This document shows, in pieces, positions 34,401-40,669 of a stretch of DNA of 64,000 nucleotides. The notes under the pieces are model-generated. The model searched no databases. It was not told the DNA's origin and saw only the letters and a list, made by a program, of their open reading frames with translations. How positions within the stretch are numbered: position 1 is the first letter of the stretch; each line of letters begins with the position of its first letter. Made by a program: the position numbers and the translations under genes. Source of the DNA: Lumbricus rubellus (taxonomy: Eukaryota; Annelida; Clitellata; Crassiclitellata; Lumbricidae); contig OX243814.1 in the NCBI GenBank assembly GCA_945859605.1, forward strand, positions 39,606,802-39,670,801, given 5' to 3'.

Positions 34401-35393
34401 AGCATTAAAACCGTAATCAAATTTTGATTACAAATTTAATGCTATTATTGTCCTGCATCGCATGATTTAAATGTGATATAGCGCCTTACTCAGTCTTCAT
34501 ACTAGGACTCCTTGGATTATTATAATTATTGTTTCAACGGTATGCCTGTTACTATAGTTATTTAGGCTATGTTTATTTCTTATTTTGATTATGTCATCCT
34601 TATCACTAGTGGTGATATTATTTGACTCGTGGTGGAAATGATCTTCTGGAAATAAAATACCCAGATTTCTAGATTCATAACAGGAAGTGGAATTACCGTT
34701 CTTTCCTTGATGTCTCGTTGCACTGACACACTAATGATTCTTGAAACATGCAGATCTTGGCTGAAATAGACTAACTGTCACTAACACTTTCAAAAACATT
34801 TTTTTATATAGACTCTGTCTACGTTGTTCTGATATTGATACGGAATAATCCGATTATCGGATACAAGTAGTTGAGACCACAGATGAATATAATGACCAAT
34901 TTGTATCATTTATACGACCTAACTTCGCTTCATTTTTTAGATACGCCTAGGATACAAGACTTATCAATACGCCTGCATGAAATACTCAACCCGTCGTCCT
35001 TTGGCTTTGATAATTGGATTAGCCGCTGGACTCTCATCTTTTGTTATTATTATTCTTTTGATAATCTCAATCGTCTGTTGTTGCAAGAGATCCAGAAATC
35101 GTCGTACAAAATCAACCAACAAAACTTTAGACACAAACACATCTGCTGCAAACGAAGCTAATGAACCACCATCAGATCAGGTGTATTCTAATGCGGTATA
35201 TTTACGACCAGCAGTTCAATCGATGGATGCTGATGATGTACATGAACCATCATCTGATCAGCTGAATGCCAATGGAGTATATTTACGACCAACACTTCAG
35301 TCGCTGTATGGTAATGATGCATACGAACGACCAACAATTCAGTTGTATGCTAATGCCTCCGAACTTAAGAGGATTGACCGTGCTGGTCAATGA
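7123..35393 (+). CDS. Gene B: Ig-IPT single-pass receptor, 818 aa, nine exons
   Basis: Predicted exons: 7123-7498, 7880-8242, 9274-9522, 15191-15341, 25238-25414, 26351-26474, 30972-31361, 34193-34366, 34941-35393. Phases are 1,1,1,2,2,0,0,0, and every junction keeps one open frame of 819 codons with the stop. Order: signal peptide (about 1-22), three Ig-like exons (to about 329), plexin-like IPT region (330-680), membrane segment (about 689-714), tail of about 100 residues. The IPT part shows PIAGGT, then NPEI, then FTGG, then GCR with CRPP. RSKR (516-519) and RRKR (537-540) could be convertase sites. There is no kinase or RasGAP domain. It is paralogous to A and C but has a different head from C. 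Introns 4, 5, 6 and 7 hold large mobile elements. A role in recognition or adhesion is inference. Exon 4's 5' boundary is the least certain. Confidence 0.75.
7880..8242 (+). CDS. Gene B exon 2: Ig-like domain 2
   Basis: 363 nt, phase 1 to 1, acceptor GGTTGCAG, donor GTAAGT. It reads GDVIRYTCQVVY and later SCLSYRQKDC. The Ig assignment is weaker than for exons 1 and 3 because no clear Trp is visible and there are extra Cys. Confidence 0.7.
9274..9522 (+). CDS. Gene B exon 3: Ig-like domain 3
   Basis: 249 nt, phase 1 to 1. A classic Ig C2/I pattern: LGATLTC, then VSYSW, then SQLSVWHRGSYQCNVSY. The donor is GTAAGT. It joins in frame to the IPT exon at 15191. Confidence 0.8.
9756..10043 (+). mobile_element. 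tRNA-derived SINE
   Basis: The head has a tRNA-like A box (TGGCGGACCGGT) and B box (GGTTCGACTCC) about 30 bp apart, then a tRNA-unrelated body ending GGGACTTTACTTTACT. A second copy is at 58601-58876. It is not a functional tRNA gene, as the arms do not fold into a full cloverleaf by eye. Confidence 0.75.
10500..11235 (+). pseudogene. Non-LTR retrotransposon 3' fragment, split by a MITE
   Basis: Before the MITE the frame reads WGHIARMP. After it comes PPSWKRPRGRPTSTW and, further on, ENRSLWRHL. Both are typical of the C-terminus of RTE/jockey-type LINE proteins (GRPR-W...DR..WR). Short, without RT core, so dead. Confidence 0.6.
10558..11028. mobile_element. MITE, TIR GCCGGTGTCACGAA
   Basis: The left end GCCGGTGTCACGAAA and right end TTTTCGTGTCACCGGC are inverted repeats with one mismatch. 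The interior has inverted G/C runs (ATCCCCCCGGAT and reverse). It interrupts the LINE fragment. The element at 44502-44900 shares the same TIR. Confidence 0.75.
12518..12923. mobile_element. MITE, TIR CAAGGCCGTAG
   Basis: It starts CAAGGCCGTAGACAGGGGG and ends GGATACGGCCTTG. Same family as 58954-59172 and 59839-60219, which have 8-bp duplications. Here no clear duplication remains. Confidence 0.65.
13862..14250. repeat. Diverged tandem repeat, about 45 bp unit, C-rich
   Basis: Units are built around CCGCCAGCCCGGACTC and CGGACCTCAGCCCCC. The Pro-rich open frame over it is taken as a repeat artefact. Confidence 0.75.
14541..14823. mobile_element. MITE nested in the hAT-like element, 8-bp TSD (7/8)
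   Basis: The ends CAGGGGTGGATCCAGGA and CCTGTATCCGTCCTTG are imperfect inverted repeats. Flanks are CACTATTA and CACTATGA. hAT-type by TSD length and CAGGG start. Non-autonomous. Confidence 0.7.
15191..15341 (+). CDS. Gene B exon 4: first half of IPT domain 1
   Basis: It reads LSCTATPLHGPIAGGT, then AVYFGGI and LQSGR; donor GTTAGA, phase 2. In gene C the same stretch is the 3' part of a longer exon that also carries a Thr-rich linker. Here the frame closes upstream and an AG at 15189-15190 gives the phase 1 entry needed after exon 3. That acceptor has a weak pyrimidine tract, so the 5' edge is tentative. Confidence 0.65.
15925..16000 (-). repeat. LINE 3' tail with (TTCTA)n, minus strand
   Basis: The reverse complement reads GAGGCGCTTTATAAATCC followed by a short TAGAA-type repeat. 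It is the same 3' end as the fragment at 35430-35650. Confidence 0.65.
16350..16475. repeat. G-rich tandem repeat GGGGGCTTTTGTCC
   Basis: About four imperfect units alternate between CTTTTGTCCGGGGG and CTAATGTCC. Probably part of a degraded mobile element; not identified. Confidence 0.6.
16664..17827 (-). repeat. 3' LTR (left copy)
   Basis: 1164 bp. It contains three copies of an 18-bp unit TTTATTGAAGAATCACAG near 16790-16845 and a 17-bp minisatellite from 17267. Because the element is on the minus strand, this left copy is the 3' LTR. Confidence 0.95.
17267..17755. repeat. 17-bp minisatellite inside LTR
   Basis: The unit TGCTGAAGATGTAGATG occurs about five times, is broken by a GTAGGCTA-rich spacer (17353-17458), then occurs about seventeen times more. 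17 is not a multiple of 3 and the unit has no minus-strand stop, so all three minus frames are open. The same array is in the other LTR. Confidence 0.95.
17828..17840 (-). other. Polypurine tract of the gypsy element
   Basis: On the minus strand TGTGGGGGAGCCG lies immediately before the 3' LTR, the expected position for plus-strand priming. Confidence 0.7.
17841..18537 (-). other. 3' untranslated region of the gypsy element
   Basis: About 700 bp between the polyprotein stop and the polypurine tract. Its upstream part (18330-18500) has repeated GCGCGCAGAC blocks. Short overlapping frames exist on both strands but none resembles a known protein. Confidence 0.6.
18538..23511 (-). CDS. Ty3/gypsy Gag-Pol polyprotein, 1657 aa
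   Basis: Gag, protease, reverse transcriptase, RNase H and integrase of an LTR retrotransposon in one uninterrupted frame. Visible from N to C: a retrotransposon Gag region (about 95-255); a CCHC zinc knuckle, CFNCGRVGHVARRC (346-359); an aspartic protease active site DTGSEV (420-425); reverse transcriptase with the YLDD box (836-839); RNase H starting at LDCDAS (D985); an HHCC zinc finger opening at H1209; an integrase core D1278, D1338, E1374 with the usual 35-residue D-E spacing; and a C-terminal GPY module (FTGPY). No chromodomain or envelope was seen. Gag and Pol are fused without a frameshift. All catalytic motifs are intact. The ATG lies about 97 nt after the primer-binding site. The lineage within Ty3/gypsy is not assigned. 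Confidence 0.97.
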   Translation of the reverse strand: MWNSVFGGTDGNAADFPTTSSPAAGRGRDVLVDYEVESSRFLEKIDFDDAPKKDRKAMLIAERDVSGLESKVMENVSRMVGEKRNPVKPGKFDGTGSLESFLAQFDVCARHNRWTAADKVDFLRCSLEKAATQLLSDFGARTDVTYEQLVERLRQRYGSEGQAETFRAQLYYRRQRADETLGDLLHDIRRLVVLAYPVPSSETTEILAKDAFLEAIRDRELSLKVREREPKTIDEAYRTALRLAAYQQTADLDDRRRPANRVRGSQEVDAGGQLQSQLDSFFAAQRKWQQDMEGRICRQLDEIRGSYRTSFGPEPTVPRTVPSTVPTPPPPSQGNAPGSPGRGITCFNCGRVGHVARRCRQRQQFFNRRDDAATSDPPTSEQNGTTVTNHTTRDRATGVTNNAIYIRGTINGQQRTCLVDTGSEVSLVPSADVDGLPLQPSNRILLAANGTQIRVLGQIDVPIRISRGFSIDTGFLVSDQIGEPMLGMDWLRQHRCRLGFGQGALFIGRRRIPLVKGNGSLWCRRVMVAEETTILPRSQSDIPCKTQYRDLTTSAQAWMTESKEIQPGLHVARVVLDDNTDKACIRVVNLNEYPAMLTVDQMLGDLHPVEVEVREKKEKQTNPSGGTHLVGKLMEEISEDVPVETKERLKELLVKYEEIFSTTDHDLGRTTISQHRIDTGDSRPVRQPLRRQPLPYQAAIDAELDQMLTTGVVEPAVSEWAANVVLAKKKDGSLRFCIDYRKLNDLTRKDSYPLPRIDACLDALSGAGWFSTLDLRSGYHQVVMDPGDADKTAFITRRGTFRWRVMPFGLCNAPATFQRLMDIVLSGLNFELCLVYLDDVIIFSSTAEQHLDRLGRVFQRLKEANLKLKPSKCHLFRRTVSFLGHIVTADGISVDPSKVQAVTEWPTPRNLREVRAFLGLCSYYRKFIRGFSMVASPLFALTRKDQPFLWGEECQDAFDRLKVALTMAPVLSLPMDDAAYTLDCDASDVGIGGVLSQSIDGEERVIAYGSRLFSAAERNYCVTRKELLAVVNFTQVFRQYLLGRRFTLRTDHAALRWLQHTPEPIGQQGRWLEKLAEFDFEILHRPGRKHGNADALSRKPCRQCHYEESDTMSHFVREVTEISNESDDARDMVKSQTDDSVLRLVRTWLSEGMPSLQEILQEEEAVKVYWHQRNALYVKDDVIYRRTPDELEQVLVPKNLQEDYMRLAHTGVTGGHLGVRRTRWQVRRRAYWVGWSRDVKRFCRHCDGCCRYRRGALQRQGPLQPMPCGEPWERVSVDVTGPHPRSKKGNIYILTMMDNFSKFVEVAPMANQEAVTVAKALVETIVVRYGAPLQILTDQGRNFEGCVFKEMCRLLEVDKVRTSSYRPQSNGMIERFHRTLNSMLGKVVSENQRDWDEHLPYVVAAYRASIHDVTGFSPNYLIFARENRMPLDLVYGSPETADENGHTYTAYVAELSERFAKAYGVARQSLRKNAERRKHSYDLRVRPARFEEGDWVYYFSPRKFVGRSPKFQRNFTGPYMIQKACGPVNYLLQRSPKAKPFVSHVDKLRHCYWRTKGQWSEPATRMTDEPAIEASDEATAPPSRRPRHRWKRSPTTESSAIPAEANGGTTAFAVDRPRDRTLDKKAQGRDVYEGDPDGTTTGSSRPRRNPRRPVRFQ
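23609..23620 (-). other. Primer-binding site of the gypsy element
   Basis: On the minus strand TGGTCCCCGGAA starts 3 nt after the 5' LTR. It would pair with a tRNA 3' end (CCGGGGACCA). The tRNA species was not identified. Confidence 0.7.
23624..24787 (-). repeat. 5' LTR (right copy)
   Basis: 1164 bp, apparently identical to the left copy. Promoter and polyadenylation signals should lie here; ATATAAGTCCGCTCG occurs on the minus strand near 24216 and could include a TATA element (inference). It contains the same 17-bp array at 24227-24715. Confidence 0.93.
24227..24715. repeat. 17-bp minisatellite inside 5' LTR
   Basis: Same array as 17267-17755. The identical copy number in both LTRs supports a very young insertion, because minisatellites change quickly. 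Confidence 0.95.
25238..25414 (+). CDS. Gene B exon 5: end of IPT 1, start of IPT 2
   Basis: 177 nt, phase 2 to 2, the same length as the gene C copy (51465-51641). It ends with FTYRDNPEISAISPSTFVF, the plexin-like strand that leads into the GG of the next IPT. Acceptor ATTGTAG, donor GTAAGT. Confidence 0.85.
25549..26239 (+). mobile_element. Non-autonomous Helitron-like element
   Basis: The 5' end is TCTATATAAATAAAAATG and the 3' end GGCCGGGTACAGCTAG, the TC...CTAG ends of animal Helitrons. It lies between A (25548) and T (26240) without a target duplication. 691 bp with no Rep/helicase. It lies in intron 5 of gene B. Confidence 0.75.
25890..26190. repeat. Purine-rich GGAGGGA tract inside the Helitron
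   Basis: About 300 bp of almost pure A/G on the + strand. The Arg/Glu/Gly-rich and Pro/Leu/Ser-rich frames over it are composition artefacts. Confidence 0.9.
26351..26474 (+). CDS. Gene B exon 6: IPT 2 core
   Basis: 124 nt, phase 2 to 0. It reads GGIIVNVTGTQLSSVANP, the GG...V.G..L core of an IPT domain. One codon longer than the gene C copy. Acceptor TTTGCAG, donor GTAGAA. Confidence 0.85.
26660..27085 (-). pseudogene. CR1-like LINE 3' fragment, minus strand
   Basis: The minus frame reads HRAFSVVGPSIWNDLFSKL, a LINE C-terminal signature, and runs to a 3' tail GGGCGCTATGTAAGTTC with an AATG repeat. No RT core. Located in gene B intron 6. Confidence 0.6.
27173..30667. mobile_element. 3.5-kb TIR element carrying a minisatellite array
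   Basis: The left end GGCTCATCTAGTTCTAAAGT and the right end are inverted repeats of about 26 bp with one mismatch. ATTT is on both outer sides (possible 4-bp TSD). Subterminal GTGGTTCA and GTGAATCA motifs recur inside each end. The middle is the minisatellite 27744-29943. No transposase found. Confidence 0.65.
27744..29943. repeat. 19-bp minisatellite with inverted blocks and higher-order repeat
   Basis: The unit ACAGCTCTGCCACACAAGT and variants fill 2.2 kb. From about 28360 blocks in reverse orientation (GTGTGGCAGAGCTGTAC) alternate with direct blocks. The whole pattern repeats at about 540, 541 and 258 bp (GCCGCCAGTACAG at 28306, 28846, 29387, 29645). The long frames on both strands are artefacts of a stop-free 19-bp unit. 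Confidence 0.93.
30972..31361 (+). CDS. Gene B exon 7: IPT 2 end, twin RXKR sites, start of IPT 3
   Basis: 390 nt, phase 0 to 0, the same length as the gene C copy. It reads PCEVEAENGSAMTCRMP, then RSKR and RRKR 17 residues apart, then LGFILDGYTKY and ILEFDPDKDDSISIKV. The Cys-x-Val...Cys-x-x-Pro and GF-x-DG blocks match plexin extracellular IPT repeats. Confidence 0.88.
31708..33278. mobile_element. TA-flanked DNA transposon, ends GGG...CCC
   Basis: Inserted in gene B intron 7 between TA (31706-31707) and TA (33279-33280). The ends are GGGGAGGCCTAACATAAAG and, in reverse complement, GGGTCTTATCATAATATAT, both followed by AAGTCGGACA. AAGTCGGACA or its complement recurs inside. Genes A and C have only a 3-bp residue at the same site (298-304, 54039-54045). 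No transposase recognised; possibly non-autonomous. Confidence 0.75.
33290..34120 (+). pseudogene. Decayed CR1-like non-LTR retrotransposon, paralogue of 362-1128
   Basis: Homologous along its length to 362-1128. Blocks LLQDLLLWMKADRL, HAFISSRNDYCNFL and a CSLWND-like end match a LINE reverse transcriptase C-terminal region. Broken by stops. Confidence 0.65.
34193..34366 (+). CDS. Gene B exon 8: IPT 3 C-terminal half
   Basis: 174 nt, phase 0 to 0. It reads MTRGCRIVNYVVEIGADVC, then LRCRPPKQQP, and ends DELLGIY. Acceptor TTTTTAAG, donor GTATGT. It is open throughout but too short to stand out as a long ORF. Confidence 0.85.
34941..35393 (+). CDS. Gene B exon 9: membrane segment and longest tyrosine tail
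   Basis: Phase 0 entry IRLGYKTYQYAC, RRP, about 26 hydrophobic residues, Cys-Cys-Cys-Lys-Arg, then a tail with YSN, YLRP, a degenerate unit in which Tyr is replaced (MDAD, LNAN), then YLRP, YGN, YERP and YAN. It has one more repeat unit than A or C. Confidence 0.85.
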   Translation: MRLGYKTYQYACMKYSTRRPLALIIGLAAGLSSFVIIILLIISIVCCCKRSRNRRTKSTNKTLDTNTSAANEANEPPSDQVYSNAVYLRPAVQSMDADDVHEPSSDQLNANGVYLRPTLQSLYGNDAYERPTIQLYANASELKRIDRAGQ

Positions 35394-35429
35394 GGCGGAT
35401 ATCGACATCTTATGTTAACATCTAACATG

Positions 35430-35650
35430 TTAACATGTTAACCGCGCCTTTGTCTCTGTCTGCCCTTTACTATGGAATGGCCTTCCTACTATTATTCGTG
35501 CTCATATTTTATCTGGAGGCTTTACTTTTTCTGCCAGATGTCTCAAGACTTTTCTTTTTCCAGGACCTCTTCGCACTGGGAGCGCCTCTGATTAGTTTGT
35601 ACTGTGAGAGGCGCTTTATAAATCCAAAAATAGAATAGAATAGAATAGAA
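35430..35650 (+). pseudogene. CR1-like LINE 3' end
   Basis: The shifted frame reads LWNGLPTII and CLKTFLFPGPLRTGSASD, the usual LINE C-terminus, followed by the 3' tail GAGGCGCTTTATAAATCC and a TAGAA repeat. It is inserted in the 3' flank of gene B; the paralogous flank at 36891-37000 lacks it. Confidence 0.65.
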
Positions 35651-36505
35651 CATCTGCTGGATTGCTATTATAGGGCTACATCCACTATTTCGAAGTCCTT
35701 TATAAAGCAAGAGACGACACAACGTTGGAATATGAAGCCCTAGCTAATTGCAACGTATCCCCTGCAATACACTTCAGCATAGAGCTCCGAATGTGATTCA
35801 TACTGTTTGACTCAATGTACTAAATTTATTAATATTTGTCGCTTACCGTATACACTGTAACACTAGGCGAACAGCAACAGCTAATTAACCACCTATCTAA
35901 CCTAAGTGTATGAGAATGCATAAATTGTGTCGACCATGTGAAAAAGTAGTAGGCTATGTGTAATTTTGCTAACTTGAGGAGAGAGGCAGATATACTGCGG
36001 GAAGATCTAACGTCACTGAACTTGTATAGTCTAAAAGCATAATATATTACATACGTACATATACATGAATATTATATGCATACAAGAGTGTTCAGATTTT
36101 TTCAGATAAATCACATGCATATGGTCTTAAAATGTGACATTTATGTACACAATAACCTACCAAAATTCGACGTCCATATCACAGAAGACAGAGAAGAGGG
36201 CCCGCACGGTCATCACAGCACCCTGGCCCGCACTAGCCTTAATACGGCCCTGACTTGAAGTCCCGTAGCACTAACACTGACACTGATACACTAATGATAG
36301 TTGAACAAGGTCCATCGGGCTCAAACCAAACCTTTTTGAAACCTTATTGGATAGGCCTAAACCCTGTTTACTCTGTTAGAATATTAGGGAGGAATAGTCC
36401 TATTAACGAATACAAGTAGTTGATCAGCACATAAGAATGCATACTTTTGTGTAGATCAATTTATGCCATTTATGCAACTACATATCGGTCCATTTCTTGT
36501 ATTAG

Positions 36506-36890
36506 ATACGCCTGGGTTTCCAGACTTATCAATCAATACGCCTGCATGAAATACTCAACCCGTCGTCCATTGGCCTTGATAATTGGATTGGCCGTTGGAC
36601 TCTCGTCTTTCGTTATTATTATTCTTTTGGTAATCACAATCGTCTGCTGTTGCAAGAGATCCAGAAATCGTCGTAACAAATCAACTAACAAAGATCTAGA
36701 CAGCGATTTAGACAGATACACATCTGCAGCAAATGATGTACATGAATCACCAACAGATCAGGTGTATGCTAATGCAGTATATTCACGACCAACAGTTCAG
36801 TCGATATATGCTAACGATGAATATGAACCACCATCAGTTCAATTGTATGCTAATTCGTCAGAACTTAAGAGGATTGACCGGCACGCATGA
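36506..36890 (+). pseudogene. Extra copy of the last receptor exon, frameshifted
   Basis: Duplicate of 34941-35393 with its 3' flank. The acceptor ATTAG is kept, but 4 bases (a repeated CAAT) between acceptor and membrane segment shift the frame, so phase 0 entry would misread the rest. Beyond that the frame is clean: membrane segment, Cys-Cys-Cys-Lys-Arg and tail with YAN, YSRP, YAN, YEPP, YAN. Recently inactivated exon, or an alternative exon entered by an unseen acceptor. Confidence 0.75.
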
Positions 36891-37478
36891 TGCAGATATT
36901 GACGTCATATGCCAAAATTTTGATGGATCACACTTATGTTGCATCTAATTTTTCAAAGTCTTTTGAGACAAGAGACAAGACAGCGTTGGGACATAGGCCC
37001 TAGCGTATTCCCTGCAATAAGCTCAAGCTTCAGCATAGCGCTCCGAATGTGATCCATACTGTTTGACTCAATGTACTAATTTTATTAAAACATGTCGCTT
37101 ACCGTACACTTTGCGATACCATAGGTTAACCAGTGACCACGCATCTAAGCTAGGTGCATGAGATATGGAGATGGCTTACGTCGATCATGTGAAAAGTCCT
37201 GATGATACTGAATTGCATTATGTCTTGCGATCTGCCAGTAAAGGTCAACCAGATAGATCTAAAACAGGTTATTTACGCATTTTTTTTACTACCGTCGTCT
37301 GCATTAGCCATATATTATAGTAGACCACACAAATTCTAAATTTTATATATTTCCAATCTTTTTCCATCGTTTGTCTCATCGCTATCATAGACCTTCACTG
37401 CCTTGTAACAGCACTGTATTCTATAATTAATCAGCGACCAATTTATGCAAAAACTTTCTTTTCTAGGGCTCTAGGCTA

Positions 37479-37549
37479 TTAACCCTTTAATGCCGAGATG
37501 GTATTAAATGGTATGGGAAATCCTATACCCTCCGGCATTAAAGGGTTAA
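37479..37549. mobile_element. Miniature TTAA element (piggyBac-like MITE)
   Basis: TTAA on both sides; ends CCCTTTAATGCCG and CGGCATTAAAGGG are perfect inverted repeats. 63 bp inside the TTAA copies. The TTAA target and CCC start fit piggyBac. Confidence 0.75.
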
Positions 37550-38814
37550 TCATGTTAACGCTAATAACGCATTCGTCAAGATTTGCGACTCGTTCACTAG
37601 GGAATTCATGCCTTCAAAGTTACGTTAATTTGATGAGCAATGTTAGTCCAAACTCCATTGGAATTGCTTTCTTGCTTTACAACCGACGCTCAATGCTTTA
37701 AGTTGCTATCTAATTCGCAGGTTAATAGTTATCCTATCTGTAAATCGTTGACTTAATGGCACTCGCCAAGTAATGATGGATCTATTGTGATATGGTAGCC
37801 TACAGTTTAACTTAATAATTATGTTGTGGAGCACCATGATGCATTGTGATAATAATATTATAAGCCTAAGTAGGCTATGACGTAGGCAACGTGGCCTCTG
37901 TCTAAGTTTTAAAAACAGTAATGCTTGTTCTTTAATACTAATAGCAAACATCAACACTACAGAATATTATGAATAAACTATGAAAAAACAAAAAGACACA
38001 TTAATTTTTAGTTTCTAAGTCCATGGGGAACAAAGTACCGCAGGGCAAATATTATCAACTTCAATACTGTTTCATTTTTTTAGGTTTTCTTTGCTGTAAA
38101 CATTACTTATAAAATTTTACTGATTAATTTTGCTTTATTAATTTAAAGAACGACAAACTCCCAATAATTTCGCACTTTCGTCTCATAGTCATATTTAATT
38201 TCTTGGGGGCCTAGTGACTGAAGCCACGTCATTACTCTCCGGCAGCACAGTTGTAGGGGCAATACCTGAGATCCAAAAATTATGAGTTTTCCGCAAACTG
38301 CAAAAGACTGCGAGATCTGGAGAACAGGTACAATGTACATGTACTTTGCAGGAAGACAGTTAGCCTACCAGCAGCATCGGTCAAAAACATACGATAAGAT
38401 GCATGCAGAGCGTTGGGCGTTTGGGTAAAGTCTAAAATCGACACGCGCAATCGCACATCTATATATTGACCGTGTTTCAATTCAAGTACAATTTCATAGT
38501 AAGAGACTTGGTCAAGGCAACTCGGTCTCTTTGGGTGAGCGATGCTATGTTCGATAATCCTGGCTTAAGAAAATCGGAAATTCTGAACCGAGCTTGCTAA
38601 CGTCGACGAGTGAAATTCGATTAAATATAATATTTTAGTCAGAATAGTCACTCCAGGTTAGTTTTAGTCCGTCTGAAGATCTGAAGATCTCGTGTGGTTA
38701 GATGACTATAAACACGAAAAAGAGTTCAAGAAAAAGCGATCAGCATTTTATTACGGTCGTACACAAAGTGAGGGAAGAAATTCGAGAGACGTTGGCACAT
38801 TATCTTTAGTAAAT

Positions 38815-39010
38815 CGGTATGCATCCATAGCCCTTGAAGAGGCGCTATATAAATCACATAGATAGATAGATAGCTAGATAGATAGATAGATAGATACATT
38901 ACATAGATAATAAAATACATACATAATACATTAATACATACATACATAATACGTACATAATACATACATGCATACATACATACATATATCATACATACAT
39001 ACATACATGT
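38815..39010. repeat. SINE/LINE 3' tail followed by GATA and TACA microsatellites
   Basis: CTTGAAGAGGCGCTATATAAATC is the shared retroposon 3' end, followed directly by (ATAG)n and imperfect (ATAC)n. Confidence 0.65.
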
Positions 39011-39864
39011 ACATACATATATAAGGGCCGTGGTGCCCCTATACTTCTGCGCCCGTCTACGATGTTATATGCAGACAGACGGAGGTATCTTTCTTCTATT
39101 AACGTGGGGAACTAGCGAAAGTCATTTTCTTCATTCAACTCGTTTTATTCGTGTACGTTGTTTAATTCAGTTACAGATGAACAGTTGTTTCACATTCTGT
39201 CTATACGTGTTCGACGGTTTCAATATTCATTCAGAAAGATTCGTTCTGTCTTCCACTGCGATGCTGCCTGCAGCTTTACGACCTAGTCTCTAAAGACCGA
39301 CTCAAGTTGTAATATACTGTACTGTTGTCACAGCACAGGATCTGCGCCTCCCCAAAGATACGGCTTTAGAAACGGCCTAGCCTTTTATAAGAATACACAT
39401 AAGCACTACAGACGTATAACTATACAACTTTTGCTAAAGACCCTCTTTAATATTATTCATTTAGTGTCTACGACTACTTTCATGTGTTTCCTGGCTGTGC
39501 CTATGTTTCCTCAGTTTTATGTGTCGCTCCTGATGCTTACTACGTCACGGGAAATGCTTTAATTCATATCCTTGAGTGCGTCCTCGATCTACCCTTTATT
39601 AGTCAGATACAGATCCAAGTGGCCTACCTGTGTCCTGCCTACTATGTCTGCCTACCTCTACCTTTCCTCTCAACCTGACATCCGAAGGTCTTTATTACTC
39701 TAAATTTAGCTCGTCGGTCGGTCATTGCCTCGTCCTTGGTCCTCGATTCGCGTCGGTCGTTGCCTCATCCTTGACTACGCCCCAAACTTTCCTTACTTGT
39801 TGTTCCTGTCTGGCACGTGACTGTTCTCCCTTATTTTCTACCTGTCAAGGTTATATACGGCTCT

Positions 39865-40173
39865 ATACATACATACATACATACATACATACATACATAC
39901 ATACATACATACATACATACATACATACATACATACATACATACATACATACATACATACATACATACATACATACATACATACATACATACATACATAC
40001 ATACATACATACATACATACATACATACATACATACATACATACATACATACATACATACATACATACATACATACATACATACATACATACATACATAC
40101 ATACATACATACATACATACATACATACATACATACATACATACATACATACATACATACATACATACATACA
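39865..40173. repeat. (TACA)n microsatellite, left part
   Basis: About 310 bp of nearly perfect TACA. It is continued after the inserted element at 42657. Ile-His-Thr-Tyr and Met-Tyr-Val-Cys frames are artefacts. Confidence 0.95.
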
Positions 40174-40429
40174 TTAGTGTGGTCCAAAAAAATGAAATTC
40201 AAGCTAGAATCCAAGACTAAGTCCCCGTTTGTTAGACTCGTTATTAGTATTATTGAGATCAAATTTCAACCCCAGATTCGGACTAGAAGGTGGTGCTCAA
40301 TGACACACAAAAATTACCACGTAGTAGTATTAGCTAGAAATCTTGATACCTTTCTTCTTTGGTCAAAAACTCAACATATGTCATGTAGATGAGCTTGAAA
40401 TAGTTTCTGTTGTTTATTTGTATGTGCAC

Positions 40430-40628
40430 TTGTTATAGCGCCCCTTTAAGCTCTCTACTCAGAGGCGCTCCCGACTGCAGAGCGGACACTGCATCGGAGT
40501 TTCATGCCGAAGCGCTGAGCAATTGCGAGTGAAGGGCTTGCACAAGGTCCCTACGCGGCGACTTGAGATGGATTCGAACCTTCTGCCTTCAAGGCAATGA
40601 CGCAGCCACTACACCACCGCGCCCCACG
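40430..40628 (-). mobile_element. tRNA-derived SINE, minus strand
   Basis: On the minus strand the head has GGTGGTGTAGTGGC (A box) and GGTTCGAATCC (B box), and the 3' end is GGGGCGCTATAACA. It is nested in the TIR element. The 3' end resembles the LINE tails in this window. Confidence 0.75.
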
Positions 40629-40669
40629 TTGTGTTATCCTACTTACCAGACTCAACACTACACAGTTAG

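Noticed and set aside
36447..36545. Start of an independent small membrane protein before the duplicate tail exon
   Set aside because: No ATG or leader before the membrane segment except the internal Met of the exon; the splice-site pattern shows it is an exon copy.
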